A stretch of DNA of 64,000 nucleotides from Anas platyrhynchos (taxonomy: Eukaryota; Chordata; Aves; Anseriformes; Anatidae), in NCBI RefSeq assembly GCF_047663525.1, contig NC_092587.1:35703001-35767000 (forward strand), in the 5' to 3' direction. The notes under the pieces were generated by a model. That model made no database searches. It worked only from the letters and a program-made list of their open reading frames with translations, and was not told the DNA's origin. The translations under genes were made by a program, and so were the position numbers. Below, in pieces: positions 26,601 through 57,742 of the stretch; positions within the stretch are counted from its first letter, which is position 1; each line of letters begins with the position of its first letter.

Positions 26601-26630
26601 CAGGTATTCTTCCAGAGAGCAAAGCCCTGA
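2643..26630 (+). CDS. XPOT: Exportin-t (tRNA nuclear export receptor), spliced, 24 coding exons, 962 codons
   Basis: XPOT binds mature tRNA together with RanGTP in the nucleus and releases it in the cytoplasm on GTP hydrolysis; it is an all-helical HEAT-repeat exportin of the importin-beta family. Coding exons: 2643-2702, 4538-4620, 5597-5653, 7244-7313, 8201-8419, 9013-9197, 9580-9748, 11070-11306, 11610-11648, 15067-15129, 16090-16214, 17109-17253, 17413-17532, 17711-17805, 18540-18609, 19017-19255, 19784-20069, 21690-21879, 23124-23240, 23324-23439, 23950-23997, 24832-24903, 26010-26066, 26604-26630. Lengths sum to 2889 bases (962 codons plus stop), phases agree at every junction, and there is no internal stop. 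The product begins MDEQALLGLNPNADADFRQR and ends VFFQRAKP, as in vertebrate exportin-t. An Xpo1-like region is expected near residues 90-250. The start ATG has G at -3 and +4. All introns are GT-AG except the one after 8419, which has a GC donor. The shortest intron is 83 bases (23241-23323). Confidence 0.97.
8420..9012 (+). other. XPOT: GC-AG intron in XPOT (between coding exons 5 and 6)
   Basis: The exon ends TCA GAG and the intron starts GCAAGTT; the acceptor is TTGATAG before GAG GCT CGT. Only this junction keeps the frame and the expected HTSEEARRN sequence. The nearby GT at 8424-8425 would shift the frame. The donor AG|GCAAGT matches the known consensus of U2-type GC-AG introns. Confidence 0.9.
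8809..8831 (+). repeat. Poly-A/poly-G tract in an XPOT intron
   Basis: An A run is followed directly by about a dozen Gs, one A and five more Gs. It could form a G-quadruplex on the + strand and is a likely length-variable and sequencing-error-prone site, inside the GC-AG intron. Confidence 0.8.
11610..11648 (+). CDS. XPOT: XPOT 39-base coding exon
   Basis: This is one of the smallest internal exons in the gene. It encodes LSALSDQQKANVE between the acceptor TTTTATAG and the donor GTAAGT. It is in phase 0 on both sides, so skipping it would delete 13 residues without a frameshift. The flanking residues continue LKQ before it and AIMLAVMKK after it, as expected for exportin-t. Confidence 0.93.
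11755..12200 (+). mobile_element. CR1 LINE, 5'-truncated, + strand, in an XPOT intron
   Basis: The conceptual translation of the left part contains SQQCAFVAKKANSILGCIRK, the C-terminal part of CR1 ORF2. The right part has the usual 3' end: ATTCAAAACCCACCTGGATGCC, then GGTTGGACTATAGATGAATTCCAGAGGTACCTTCCAACC and a single terminal octamer-like TTCTGTGATTC. The 5' end is truncated as is normal for CR1, and the reading frame is no longer intact. It sits in the long intron between 11648 and 15067, in sense orientation. Confidence 0.93.
26604..26630 (+). CDS. XPOT: XPOT terminal coding exon (8 codons plus stop)
   Basis: After the acceptor TTGACAG the exon reads VFFQRAKP and then TGA at 26628-26630, the expected C-terminus of exportin-t. 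The same exon continues into the 3' UTR. Confidence 0.95.
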   Translation, partial: VFFQRAKP

Positions 26631-26925
26631 GGAAAGGACTGGAATCTCATGTATCTGTTTCCATAATCAAGAACTCTGGCTGTTAATTTATAAAAATGCT
26701 AACTCTTGTGCCATTAAAACTGGTTTTGTTCTTAAAAACTGTTGCTTTGTGCTCACATCAGTACATATTTTAGCCTTTGCTTAAAAAAGAAAGGAAAAAT
26801 GCAAATGCCCTACTTCCGTGTCTTGAAAATGAAGGTATGTGACAACATGAAAAATTGCCCGTATATCTACACAACACTTTTATTATGTATAGGATGATTT
26901 AAGCTTAAGCTGTAACATGTACGGC

Positions 26926-26931
26926 AATAAA
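26926..26931 (+). terminator. XPOT: Polyadenylation signal AATAAA, first candidate for XPOT
   Basis: This is the first canonical hexamer after the stop, 296 bases downstream, in the context CGGCAATAAAATGAC. A T-rich stretch follows within 20 bases. Confidence 0.5.
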
Positions 26932-27070
26932 ATGACACTTATTTTTGAAATTAAATGTAAAAATCCCTTCAGACCATAGAAATGGTTATTAAAATGTGTA
27001 CATTTTTGATACTGAGTAAAATGTTTTCATAAGACATAAAAATCCATCTGTTCATGTATGGTGACATGAA

Positions 27071-27076
27071 AATAAA
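27071..27076 (+). terminator. XPOT: Polyadenylation signal AATAAA, second candidate for XPOT
   Basis: The context is CATGAAAATAAAACAATC, followed by a T- and GT-containing region (TTTTTGTAG) within about 25 bases, a plausible downstream element. A further AATAAA lies at 27225-27230. Confidence 0.5.
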
Positions 27077-27240
27077 ACAATCAAAGTCATTTTTGTAGAT
27101 AGTCATTTCATTGAAGTTGTCTTAATGATAAAATATATATATATACCTCCTATAAAACAGATTGGTTTAATAAATGATTTCATTTAAAAGTAGCCTCTGG
27201 TTCTATCTTTTTTATAAAAAAAAAAATAAAGTTTTATCCA

Positions 27241-29933
27241 ATGAAATGTTAAGTCTCTTTCAATCATTTTGATGAATGCTTGGATAACAAGTTGGATTGC
27301 AGTCTTAGACGTGGAAGATCATGGCAGAAAGAAAGAATTGCATTCACGAAATACTTCAGCAGGGTCATACAGAGCCTATACAGAGTTTTTAGCAGAGTGT
27401 GCTGATATTTCTCTTTCAATTTGTTGATCAATCTATGCATTTCTGTTTTTTTTTTTCTTTCTTTCCTATGACATAAGATCATTCATAGCTATTTTAAAGG
27501 TACGGAGGGAGGTAGGTTAGGGTACTTGCTATGCACAGGTTTTAATGCTTTGTTCAAGAACTTATTTGCATAGTAAACAGCTTGCTTAACTCTAGCGTAA
27601 TTAGAAGCACATTTTTCTAGACTTTATGGTGCTAGGTTCTTCATCCTATTGAAGCAGAAAGTAAATGAGGAGGTGGGTTAGGAACAGCAGCCAGGAGTGC
27701 AATGTGGTAACTCACTGCACTTCCCTCCCTTTTCACTGGGGGAATGAAGCAGAGGGTGTTTACTACTCTTTTGATAGGACAGTATCACTTCTATTTTTTT
27801 TTTCTTTTTTTTTTTTATGCATTTAATTGAAAGTTTCCTGTTTACTTATTTTCTCAGACTATTTTTCTTTTCTCTGGTGCTGCTTTCTATGCCTCTTAGT
27901 TCTACATTTCCTTCCGTCTTGCCATACCACTGCTAGAGGTTCCCCGGGCCGAGTATCAGTTCTGTTTTCTCCTGTAGCAGTACAAGCCTTCCAGCCTCCA
28001 TGTTTTGCATATGCAGCCCTGCTCTTACACCTCATGGCTGCCCTTCCACGAACAGCTCAACGGGCCACCGGGCTATTGCTGAGTGTTTGTTACCACCCTC
28101 TGCTCTGTGTTTAGCTTGGTCTCCTACCCCTGCACTTACAGCAGCTTTATCACAGAGAGGGAAGAGCTTTCACTAGGCAGATTACAAGGCAAACAATAAG
28201 GTTCTTAGGACTTTAAATTTAAAACAAGCAAACAAAAGCCCATACTAGAGTGTCACTGTAATGGAGTTACTGTTTGGCATACATGATTTAGACTTCCATA
28301 TTCTGAAGGAAGGGTAGTGCTGCTGCTTTCAATATTTGGTAAAAGCATGGAAAAGCCTCCAGCCAATAATTTTGTTAGTACATGTAACCACTCCATTTGT
28401 CTAACAGAGCAGATTCAGCTATCCTTAAATTACGGCCGCAGGAGAGGAGTATCAAGACCAGCCCCTGCCCAAGGAGAGCACACTCCTTCCTCAGCCCCCC
28501 TTTCCCCTGTAGCTTCCTTTGTGCTAAATGTGATGTTCAGCTTAGCGAACATCTGAGCTATTCAGGGAGAGGAAAAGGCAGGAGCACTTCCCCTCAAAGC
28601 ACATCAGTTTAGTGTCCTGCCGGGGCAGTGCCAGGCAAGGGTGGGTATGAAGCAAAGGGAACTCGTACGGCAGCCCTCAGCCCGGCTATCATAAAGTTGT
28701 ACCCTGACCTTTCATCCATGACAAAAAATATCCTGTAGGACGAGTGGTTTGGTAGCGTGGATCTTCAGAGAAGCTTTGCTTCAGCTTGAAGATTTAAAAC
28801 ATTGTTTACTTTTGTTTTCTTTGACCTAGTTGGCGCAGAATACTGTACTGCGAGGGATCATGTGAAGTGTGAGCCACAAAACAGGATCTGTGTGCTGTGC
28901 TGCATGTGGGTTTCTGTGTCTGTAGACAACACACAGAGACCGATCCTGACTGCGAGCGTTATTTTTCTGTGACTTTCTTCAGCTGTGCAGAGACCGGAGG
29001 TCTGCAGCTGCTTACAGTGGGGCTGCATGGTGTGCACGTGGCTGTGCGGTGCCTCCTTACCATCTCTGCACAGAACCTAGAAAGGAGGCCGATGGGTTTC
29101 TGCATCGTGACTTTGAACAGATGAAGTCTTGCCTTTTTATTTATTTATTTATTTATTAACCTGGGGAAAAAAAAATACACTATAGATTATCTATCTCCAA
29201 AGTCTCTGTATCTTTTATTTACAAGCTGGTGTAGTTATTAAAGGCAGGTAAGCTTTCAGGTTTGTAAGTCCTTTTCCAGGTGCAAAACAGAGGCAATGAA
29301 TTTCATGCCAGCAGGGTGAGAGACAATTTTTCTCAGGGAATGGCTCATCAGTTTAGGTAAGACATGTTACCAACTAGTTGCTGCCCAGAGAGGCAATGCA
29401 TCCCCACCCCCTCTCGATTCAGCTTGTCAGCTTCCATAACAAGATGATGTAGAGTGGAAAGCTGATCCTACAAAATAAGTGAATGGCTTTTTTAAAGCTA
29501 TTTAGAAAACTCCTGACCCTTTGAGAATAGTTTCCCAGTTGGAACTATCCTGCTACTGTGTGTGACTGGACTGGAGGAAAGCAGCTGTACTGTGTGGGCA
29601 GGGTCTCCCTCCCTTCCCCACCCCTTCCAGCAGCAGTTGGACATTTTGCCCAGTAACCACCCAGTTACTGAACTTCAATTGACACCATTTCAGTAAATTC
29701 AGCCAACAGGAAACCAAAGAAAGAAGAGCGTAGGAGAATAACCAACAGGTCTGAACTGAGTACACCGAAACCACCGTGTGGGGCTGGGAAATGCCAGCAG
29801 AAGTGAAAGAACAGGGGGAGGGGTGAGGGGAACGAGTAACAGAGGTTGGATGGGGCAGAGAAAGAGAGGAAGGTTGTGAAACATGCTGGTGGTAGCAAAA
29901 GGTGCCACATCAGAAAGAAATGGAATGTGCTGG
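27241..29933. other. Intergenic region, no gene recognised
   Basis: Between XPOT and the solo LTR I see no coding exon, tRNA or structured RNA that I can support. It contains T-rich runs near 27797-27820 and an ATTT microsatellite at 29136-29158. The open frames here are short, with biased low-complexity composition and no family I recognise. Confidence 0.6.
29136..29158 (+). repeat. (TTTA)n microsatellite
   Basis: Five to six consecutive TTTA units in intergenic DNA. Similar tracts occur at 37897-37926. Confidence 0.85.
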
Positions 29934-30516
29934 TGTCCTGGTTTCAGCTAGGACAGAGTTAGTTTTCCTCCTAGTAACTGGTAGAGTGTTATGTTTTGGC
30001 TTAGGATGAGAAGAGTGCTGATAACATGCTGATGGTTTAGTTGTTGCGGAGCAGTGCTTACACCAAGCCAAGGACGTTTCAGCTTCTCGTTCTGTCCTGC
30101 CGGCGGGCAGGCGAGGGGTGCAGCAAGAGCTGGGAGGGGACAGACTCAGGACAGCTGACCCAAACTGGCCAAAGGGATATTCCATGCTGTATGGGGTCAT
30201 GCTGAACAATAGATAGGGGTGGCTATCCAGGGGGAGGGGGGCCGGCTGCTCGGGGTTAGGCTGGGCATTGGTCAGCAGGTGGTGAGCAATTGCATTGTGC
30301 ATCACTTGTTTCGTACACATTATTAGTAGTAGTACTATTATCATCATTATTGTTATTATTATTATTATTATTTTCCTGTCTTAATAAACTGTCTTTATCT
30401 CAGCTCACGGGCTTCACTTTCCCATTTCTCTCCCCCATCCCAGAGAGGGAGGGGGGAGGGTGAGCGAACGGCTGTGTGGTGTTTAGCTGCCGGCCGGGTT
30501 AAACCACAACAGCTGG
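29929..30516. mobile_element. Solo LTR of an avian endogenous retrovirus, with 5-base target-site duplication
   Basis: The LTR proper is 29934-30511 (578 bases). It begins TGTCCTGGTTTCAGCTAGGA and ends ACCACAACA, so it has the TG...CA termini of retroviral LTRs. It is flanked on both sides by GCTGG (29929-29933 and 30512-30516), the 5-base duplication made on integration. An AATAAA signal lies at 30383-30388, after an ATT-rich microsatellite. There is no internal gag, pol or env sequence, so this is a solo LTR left by recombination. The start resembles an LTR family I recall as common in bird genomes; I cannot give its exact name. Orientation is probably +, from the position of the AATAAA. 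Confidence 0.88.
30306..30373 (+). repeat. ATT-type microsatellite inside the LTR
   Basis: The stretch is an imperfect run of ATT and AGT/ATC triplets (ATTATTATTATTATT), just before the LTR polyadenylation signal. Its length probably varies between individuals and between copies. Confidence 0.75.
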
Positions 30517-31949
30517 GAAATACTTTTATTCTAAGGCCAAGCTTGATGCAGTTCCTGGTGATACTAGAAGTGAAAAGTCAGAGGTAGAGTAATGGTTCAG
30601 TGAAAAATGATTTTGTACTCTCAGTGGGTCTTTCTTCTGTCGGTTGCTCACGTTCAATCCAACAGGTACGTGGGTGTCTATTTGTCCACGGCACATGGCA
30701 GGAGGATGCTGTGATGGCATGTTGGAAAAAAGTGATTCTTGTTTTTGTTAAAATTTGTGTGGTAAGATGCAATTTTTCGCTCAGAATTTTAAAAAGTCAA
30801 ATCATTTCTTTTTTTTTTTTTTCCTGGCACATGTCTACTGCGGATGATTTCCCCACTCCCCTGTTCTTACCTCATTCTTGCTAGGTTGCCCAGAGAGTCC
30901 CAAGATTAAGATTAAAAGAAGAGACTATTTTGCCCATTTTATTGTTCTCAGTTCAGTTTGAACAAAGCTTCACGTTTACTGTTTTCATGTTTGGAAATGG
31001 GGCCTTGGAAATCTGGAAGAAGAGATCATGCTGGTGACTGTTATATTTTTCATGAGCTCCTTCAACCAAACGTGGCTTACTGTTAATCATTCCCCAGAGT
31101 TTTAGTCTGTGTGTGTTCAGTAAAAACTCCTATCAAAACTATATTACAGTGTCCAGCAGTCACCCAGATACATACCCACCAGAGGTACACATCCTAGAAA
31201 ATCTAGCTGCCACTTTCCTTCTTGATGAAGGTCATGGTTAAGCTGTTAGTATCCATTCTCTCTCCCAGCTGCCTTGCTTTCTTCCTGACCTTTTTTTTTT
31301 TTTTTTTTTTTGGCTGACTGCAAGTACTGACATTGAGTAATTTGATAATGCATCCACAAAAAAGTATTCGTCTCTCTTCCAGGTCTTTCAGAAGGTGTGC
31401 TCTAATTTAAGTCTCCTCATAGCTTCTTGATTCATACTTCAGGATGTGCTAACATTCTTCGAGAGCAGAGTTCCAAAACGATGCTCGGTTTGACTTCTTT
31501 CCCAGCCTCTTTTTCTTCTCTGAGTTCTGGCTCTCACATCCATCCGTACATGTCAGAAGGCTGTACGAACCATGCCAGCTTCAGCTGCCGTTTGTATAAC
31601 TGTATCGTTAGGAAGAAGAGATGTAATGATGTACAACTACAGACTGCTGAATTTGTGAACATGAATGAGAATCCGCCTACAAAATATGTGAGGAATACCA
31701 AAAGTTTAACTAATACATTGAAAAGAAGTCGAAGGAAGACAAGGAAAAATAATCTAGAGCGAAGCTGTAATGACATTTTCCATTTTGGTGTCTGTTTTTT
31801 TCCTGTTCCTATATTCAACATACTGCTTTCCTATGACTCATGCTGTGAAACATTTAAAGGCTAGAGAAGATGCTCCTTGCATAAGGATCACGGAGTATGT
31901 TACAAATATACCCCAAGAAAATGGACATTTTGATTCATACAAGCCACGT
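30517..31949. other. Intergenic region, no gene recognised
   Basis: It contains a run of 21 Ts at 31291-31311 and open frames on both strands around 31427-31864 that match nothing I recognise. I see no promoter, tRNA or conserved exon. Confidence 0.55.
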
Positions 31950-31959
31950 GAATCACCTT

Positions 31960-32170
31960 TGTAGGTGCAAGACCCAGGGAAAGCAGGTGGGCTGGTAACT
32001 GCAGTGAGGGTGGCCAGCAGCCAGACCAGGGGCAGGGTGGCACTGGAGGAGAGCTGTCTAGGTGCACAAAGCCCTGGGGAACCTGAAGTCGGCATCGACT
32101 CTGCTTTGAGCAGGAGGTTGGACCAGAGACCTCCCAAAGTCGTGGGGATTGAGTGATTGTGTGACTTAAA
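31960..32170 (+). mobile_element. Degraded CR1 3' end, + strand
   Basis: The part TTTGAGCAGGAGGTTGGACC followed by AGAGACCTCCCAAAGTCGTG corresponds to the CR1 3' untranslated consensus (GAGCAGG..GTTGGAC..GAGACCTCC). It ends in a decayed terminal repeat, GATTGAGTGATTGTGTG. The 5' boundary is uncertain because the left part has diverged. Confidence 0.7.
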
Positions 32171-32602
32171 ATGGCTGGTTCCAAAAATACGAACGTACTG
32201 AGACAGCAGCCAGCCTGGCTGTAATCAGCAGCAGAAGCAGTCTTCATGCTCAAGATGTTACACAAGCGGGAGAAGTTCACTGGTGCTCTCCAGATTTGGA
32301 GAGGGCTTTGCTGAGATCCATATGGATGATCCGAGGGATATTTCTGAAGAAGGCAGCGCTGACTCACAGGCACCGAGCTGGTGAATTAAAAAAATAAAAA
32401 ATAAATAAAAAAAACAGGCTTGGAAAGCTGGGTGCAGGGGAGGGAGTGCTGGGAATAAACCCTGCAACTTCTGAGGAGCATTGCAATGGCTTGCGAGATG
32501 TGAGGACAGCATGGCAACGTGGCTGGGAGCTATTTGTGATTAATGCACAATTCATGTTGGTGGCCACAGGAGACACAGCCCGTGGTCAAAAGGTGGCTGT
32601 CC

Positions 32603-32679
32603 GGGAAGGGAAGGGAAGAAGGGAAGGGAAGGGAAGGGAAGGGAAGGGAAGGGAAGGGAAGGGAAGGGAAGGGAAGGGG
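32603..32679 (+). repeat. (GGGAA)n microsatellite upstream of the TBK1 CpG island
   Basis: About fifteen GGGAA units with one interruption (GAAGAA) near the left side. It is purine-rich on one strand, so it could form triplex or G-rich structures. It abuts the CpG island that is probably the TBK1 promoter, and its length is likely polymorphic. Confidence 0.92.
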
Positions 32680-33070
32680 CCGGGTCCCGAGGCGGCGCTG
32701 CTGTCACGCAGGCCCGCTCCGCCTCCCGGCACGGCGGAGGAAGGCGGAAGGGAAGGGGCCGCGGCGCTGGGCAGGCGGGGGAGCGGCGGCTCGGTGCGTG
32801 CGGCCGGGGCCGGGCAGGGCTCGGGGGGGCCGGGCCGGGCCGAGCCGAGCCCGGGGGGGCGGCGGCGGCGCGCTGGGAGCCGCTTGCCCCGGGCGGCGGC
32901 GGGGCGAGCGCGGGGAGCGGGGCCGGGCCTGCGGCCTAAAGGGGGAAAAAACACATAAAAAATAAAAATAAAAGGGTCCCGTGCAGCCGCTGCCGTGCCC
33001 ACGGCGCCGGGCTGGAAACCCCCGAGACTGGGGGTGCCGGGGGCTTTCCGCTGCAGGCCGCTGAGAAGGG
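32680..33070 (+). promoter_or_regulatory. TBK1: CpG island, probable TBK1 promoter and non-coding exon 1
   Basis: This dense G+C/CpG block has GGGGCCGCGGCG, GGCGGCGGCG and an ETS-type CGGAAG at about 32745. It is the only CpG island between XPOT and the first TBK1 coding exon, about 3 kb upstream. Vertebrate TBK1 has a non-coding first exon, so promoter and exon 1 are best placed here. The exact start site and the exon 1 donor are not determinable from sequence alone. Confidence 0.65.
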
Positions 33071-35041
33071 AGGGGTAGGCAGAAAGGGAAGGGTGAAGGC
33101 ACCGAGAAGTGCTTGAGGTGGTGGTGAGGAGCACAGAGCAGCGCTGGGGAGGAGAGCTGGGACGGGAGGAGCTGGGACGCCCCGCAGATAAGGGTTTATG
33201 GCCCTAAGGAGCAAAGAGTGGGGCGTCCGGGCTGGAAACGGGACAGGGGCTGAGGGAATTGGTGTAGGAAGGTAATGGAAGGGGTGACAAGGAAACTTCA
33301 CAAGTGCTGGGTGTTGAGAGACTCTGCGTCAGTCAAAGAAAGCAAAAGTATTAGATCAAAGGAGTTCTAGCGGTTGTGTAAGTTATTAAACCACTGTTAT
33401 TACAACTTGATTAAAGTCAGAGCTTCTTGAGCCGCTGTGCCTTTGGACTGAAGGCTGTGCTGAGACAGCACCAGCTTTGTTATTACTGTAAAAATACTTC
33501 TTTGGACAAAAAAAAGCCCAGTAGTGCAACGCTGACTGTTTTGGTACATACCTGGGGTTAATACCGGCGTGGTTAGATCTTTAGTTTTGCAAATTAAAAA
33601 CAAAAAACAGACCTTGAAAGCCCATTTCACACTTACTTCTGAATTAAATTCAAGCTTATCTATTGCAGACTTGGCCTTCTGTGGTGTTTATACCCAAAGA
33701 CATTGATGCAAATGTTATTAGAAACTAAGGACGTAATGGCAGAGAGCTGATCTCATACATAAGCTGCCTCATCTCTGTCACTTTGGGCAATGTGATGATC
33801 CAGGCTCCAATAGGCTACTAAAATATTTAGTATGTGAGTAGACATCAGTGAAGAAGCTGTGCTTGTTTGATCCATCTGCACGCTTTTGGTTGCTTAGAAA
33901 GGATTTGTTATGTTTGAGCCTCAGTACAGGGTTGTGAATGTTGGTTTGAAATAGATGATAACATGTACTTACAGTGGGCTTGATTTAATTGTGATTATTT
34001 TTGTAAGAGTTCCAGAGGTTTTAAAAATGATCTACAGAGTGAGATGTATTATTTTGTTGCAGACCCCTTCCTTCTGTCTCTGCATCACAGATAGCTCTCT
34101 GAACTTGGTACTCCACCACTGCCAGTTGTCTTAGCAGAGTTGACTGACAATTTCCATTTGCCTTTTTTTTTTTGGTTCAGATCTGAGAGCTTCTCGTTAA
34201 GATTTGAGATGAAACCTTTCTTTGCTTCTCCGCGCACAAAGAACTTTGTCTAGATGTTAAAAATGCTGTTGCCGAATGACTCCAAATTTATTTTGGAGTA
34301 CTGGCAAGCCTTTGCATTTCACTGTCGTGTTCTGTGTGCTCTGTGAACACCCGGATGTTTTGGGTACGGCCTTACAAGAAGCCCTACATCTTGTGTGAGC
34401 CAGTAGCTAAAGGAAAGCAGGAAATCAGCAGGCGCTCGGTGCAGAGAAATGTGTTTGAAGCCGTGGGAGCGCTGCTGTCCCTGCCCACGGCAGCGGCTGG
34501 CACCCAGCCCCCTGCGCGCCGTGCCACCACCCAGCCAGCCCCTCTCTCTTCTCCCAGGAGGTGCAGCAAAGGCTTTTCCAGTTACTTGCTTTACATCTCA
34601 GCGAGCTGTTCCTGCTAACTGTGTTTCAGTCCTTGCCACTAGGACAGGTGGATGCAGAGCTGTCTGCCCGGCACTGAGGGAGGACAGCTGCTGGAGGACC
34701 TGCCCCTGCCCGGGTCCGTGTCACGCCCTTAAGGTTCTTTAGATCTGGGAAAGTACATCTTTATCTCAGGTCCTTTTGCTAGATCAAATGGCAGAATTAG
34801 TGCTTTGGTTAAACCAGGAAGGTAGAGGTATTCAACTGCAGCTCCTGCTGTTTTTGCGGAGTCTGGCAGGTCTGGTTTTTTCTTATAGCTTTTATTTAAT
34901 CAAACATTTTTTTTTCTTTCTTTTGAATCTGTGAATAATTAAGTCTTTGACAGTTTATCCTCGAGGAAGGTTGGTTAAGCTGGGCTGTCTCTAAAATTGA
35001 TGTGACATACCGAATGTGAAATTTTAAAAGTGAGGGAACTG

Positions 35042-35360
35042 TAGAATCACAGAATGGTTTGGGTTGGCAGGGACCTTAAAGCCCACCCAGCTCCATCCCC
35101 CTGCCATGGGCAGGGACACCTCCCACCAGACCAGGTTGCCCAAAGCCCCATCCAGCCTGGCCTTGAGCACCCCCAGGGATGGGGCAGCCACAGCTGCTCT
35201 GGGCAGCCTGTGCCAGGGCCTCACCACCCTCACAGTAAAGAATTCCTTCCAAATATCCAATCTAAACCGACCCTCTTAGTTTGAAGCCGTCCCCTCCTTG
35301 CCCTGTCTCTGCACTCCCTGACAAAGAGTCTCTCCCCAGCTTTCCTGTAGACAACTGAGA
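35042..35360 (-). mobile_element. CR1 LINE 3' fragment, minus strand, in the putative TBK1 first intron
   Basis: The left end is the reverse complement of a CR1 tail (GAATCACAGAATGGTTTGGG). It is followed by the characteristic minus-strand CR1 sequence AAGCCCCATCCAGCCTGGCC, TTGAGCACCCCCAGGGATGG and CAGCCTGTGCCAGGGCCTCA. It is fairly well preserved, which suggests a younger subfamily than the copy at 42117. Confidence 0.95.
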
Positions 35361-35983
35361 GAAATGTCCTTTAATTTCTTCCAGAGGAAATCAGTAGTTC
35401 TAACAAGTAGCTGAAAACGCTTGTATTATTCGTGGCTGTTACCTAGCTCAAAACAGCTCTTTGTAGGTACTTAGCCCAGTTTCTTTACAACTGTACTCAA
35501 GTGCGAGGCCCGACTTTTTCTCCTGAAACAGTTGATCTGAAAGATCCATTTATCAGCTGTCCTCTCTTGTGTATTCTTTGGCATTGCAAAGTGAATAATG
35601 GACTCGGTTGCTTGTCCTGCTGGGCCCGTGCGTGTGGTTTTGACTCTTTTCTATAGTTTCTGTTACTGTGTTAAAGACTTATGTACAATAGAGCAATGTT
35701 TATATGGATTTCACTGTTGCAGATGATTTTCCAAACAAAGTTTGGGTAGTAGGGATCTCAGATGCAGAGGAGTGTTGTGTCAAAGGCATTGGTTTTGATT
35801 TCTGGTACTGTTCAGCTTGGTTTTGTTTCTCTCTTTCTCCTCTTATTCCTCTGCTTGGCTCTTTTTAATTATTTCTGTATGTGTTTGGAGTTGTCTCTTT
35901 TTTATGCCTTTTTTTTAATTAAAAAGTTTCCCTTTTGCATCTTAGTAAAATACATTTTGGTATATTTTACCTTTTGTTTTAAG

Positions 35984-36016
35984 GTCGAAACCAAAGCTGT
36001 CTAATTGAGAGCAAAG
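35984..36016 (+). other. TBK1: TBK1 5' UTR part of the first coding exon
   Basis: The acceptor TTTTGTTTTAAG at 35972-35983 opens an exon that continues 33 bases to the initiator ATG at 36017. A TAA-rich leader and the in-exon context GCAAAGATGC (A at -3) support this start. Confidence 0.65.

Positions 36017-57742
<21,726 letters not shown>

Larger units (their letters stand above)
26631..27240 (+). other. XPOT: XPOT 3' UTR (approximate end)
   Basis: This A+T-rich sequence follows the stop codon and carries several candidate polyadenylation signals: ATTAAA at 26713, AATAAA at 26926, AATAAA at 27071 and AATAAA at 27225. No open reading frame of note is present. The actual cleavage site or sites cannot be read from sequence alone. 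Confidence 0.6.

Noticed and set aside
29910..30347. 145-codon minus-strand frame
   Set aside because: It lies almost wholly inside the solo LTR, on the opposite strand to its probable transcription, and LTRs of this kind do not encode proteins.
31427..31864. 145-codon open frame between the genes, with an overlapping minus-strand frame
   Set aside because: No similarity to a known family, no promoter or splice context, and residue composition typical of chance translation.
32446..33134. Frames over the GGGAA repeat and CpG island, up to 182 codons
   Set aside because: Translation of a microsatellite and CpG-rich promoter DNA; repetitive composition and no homology.
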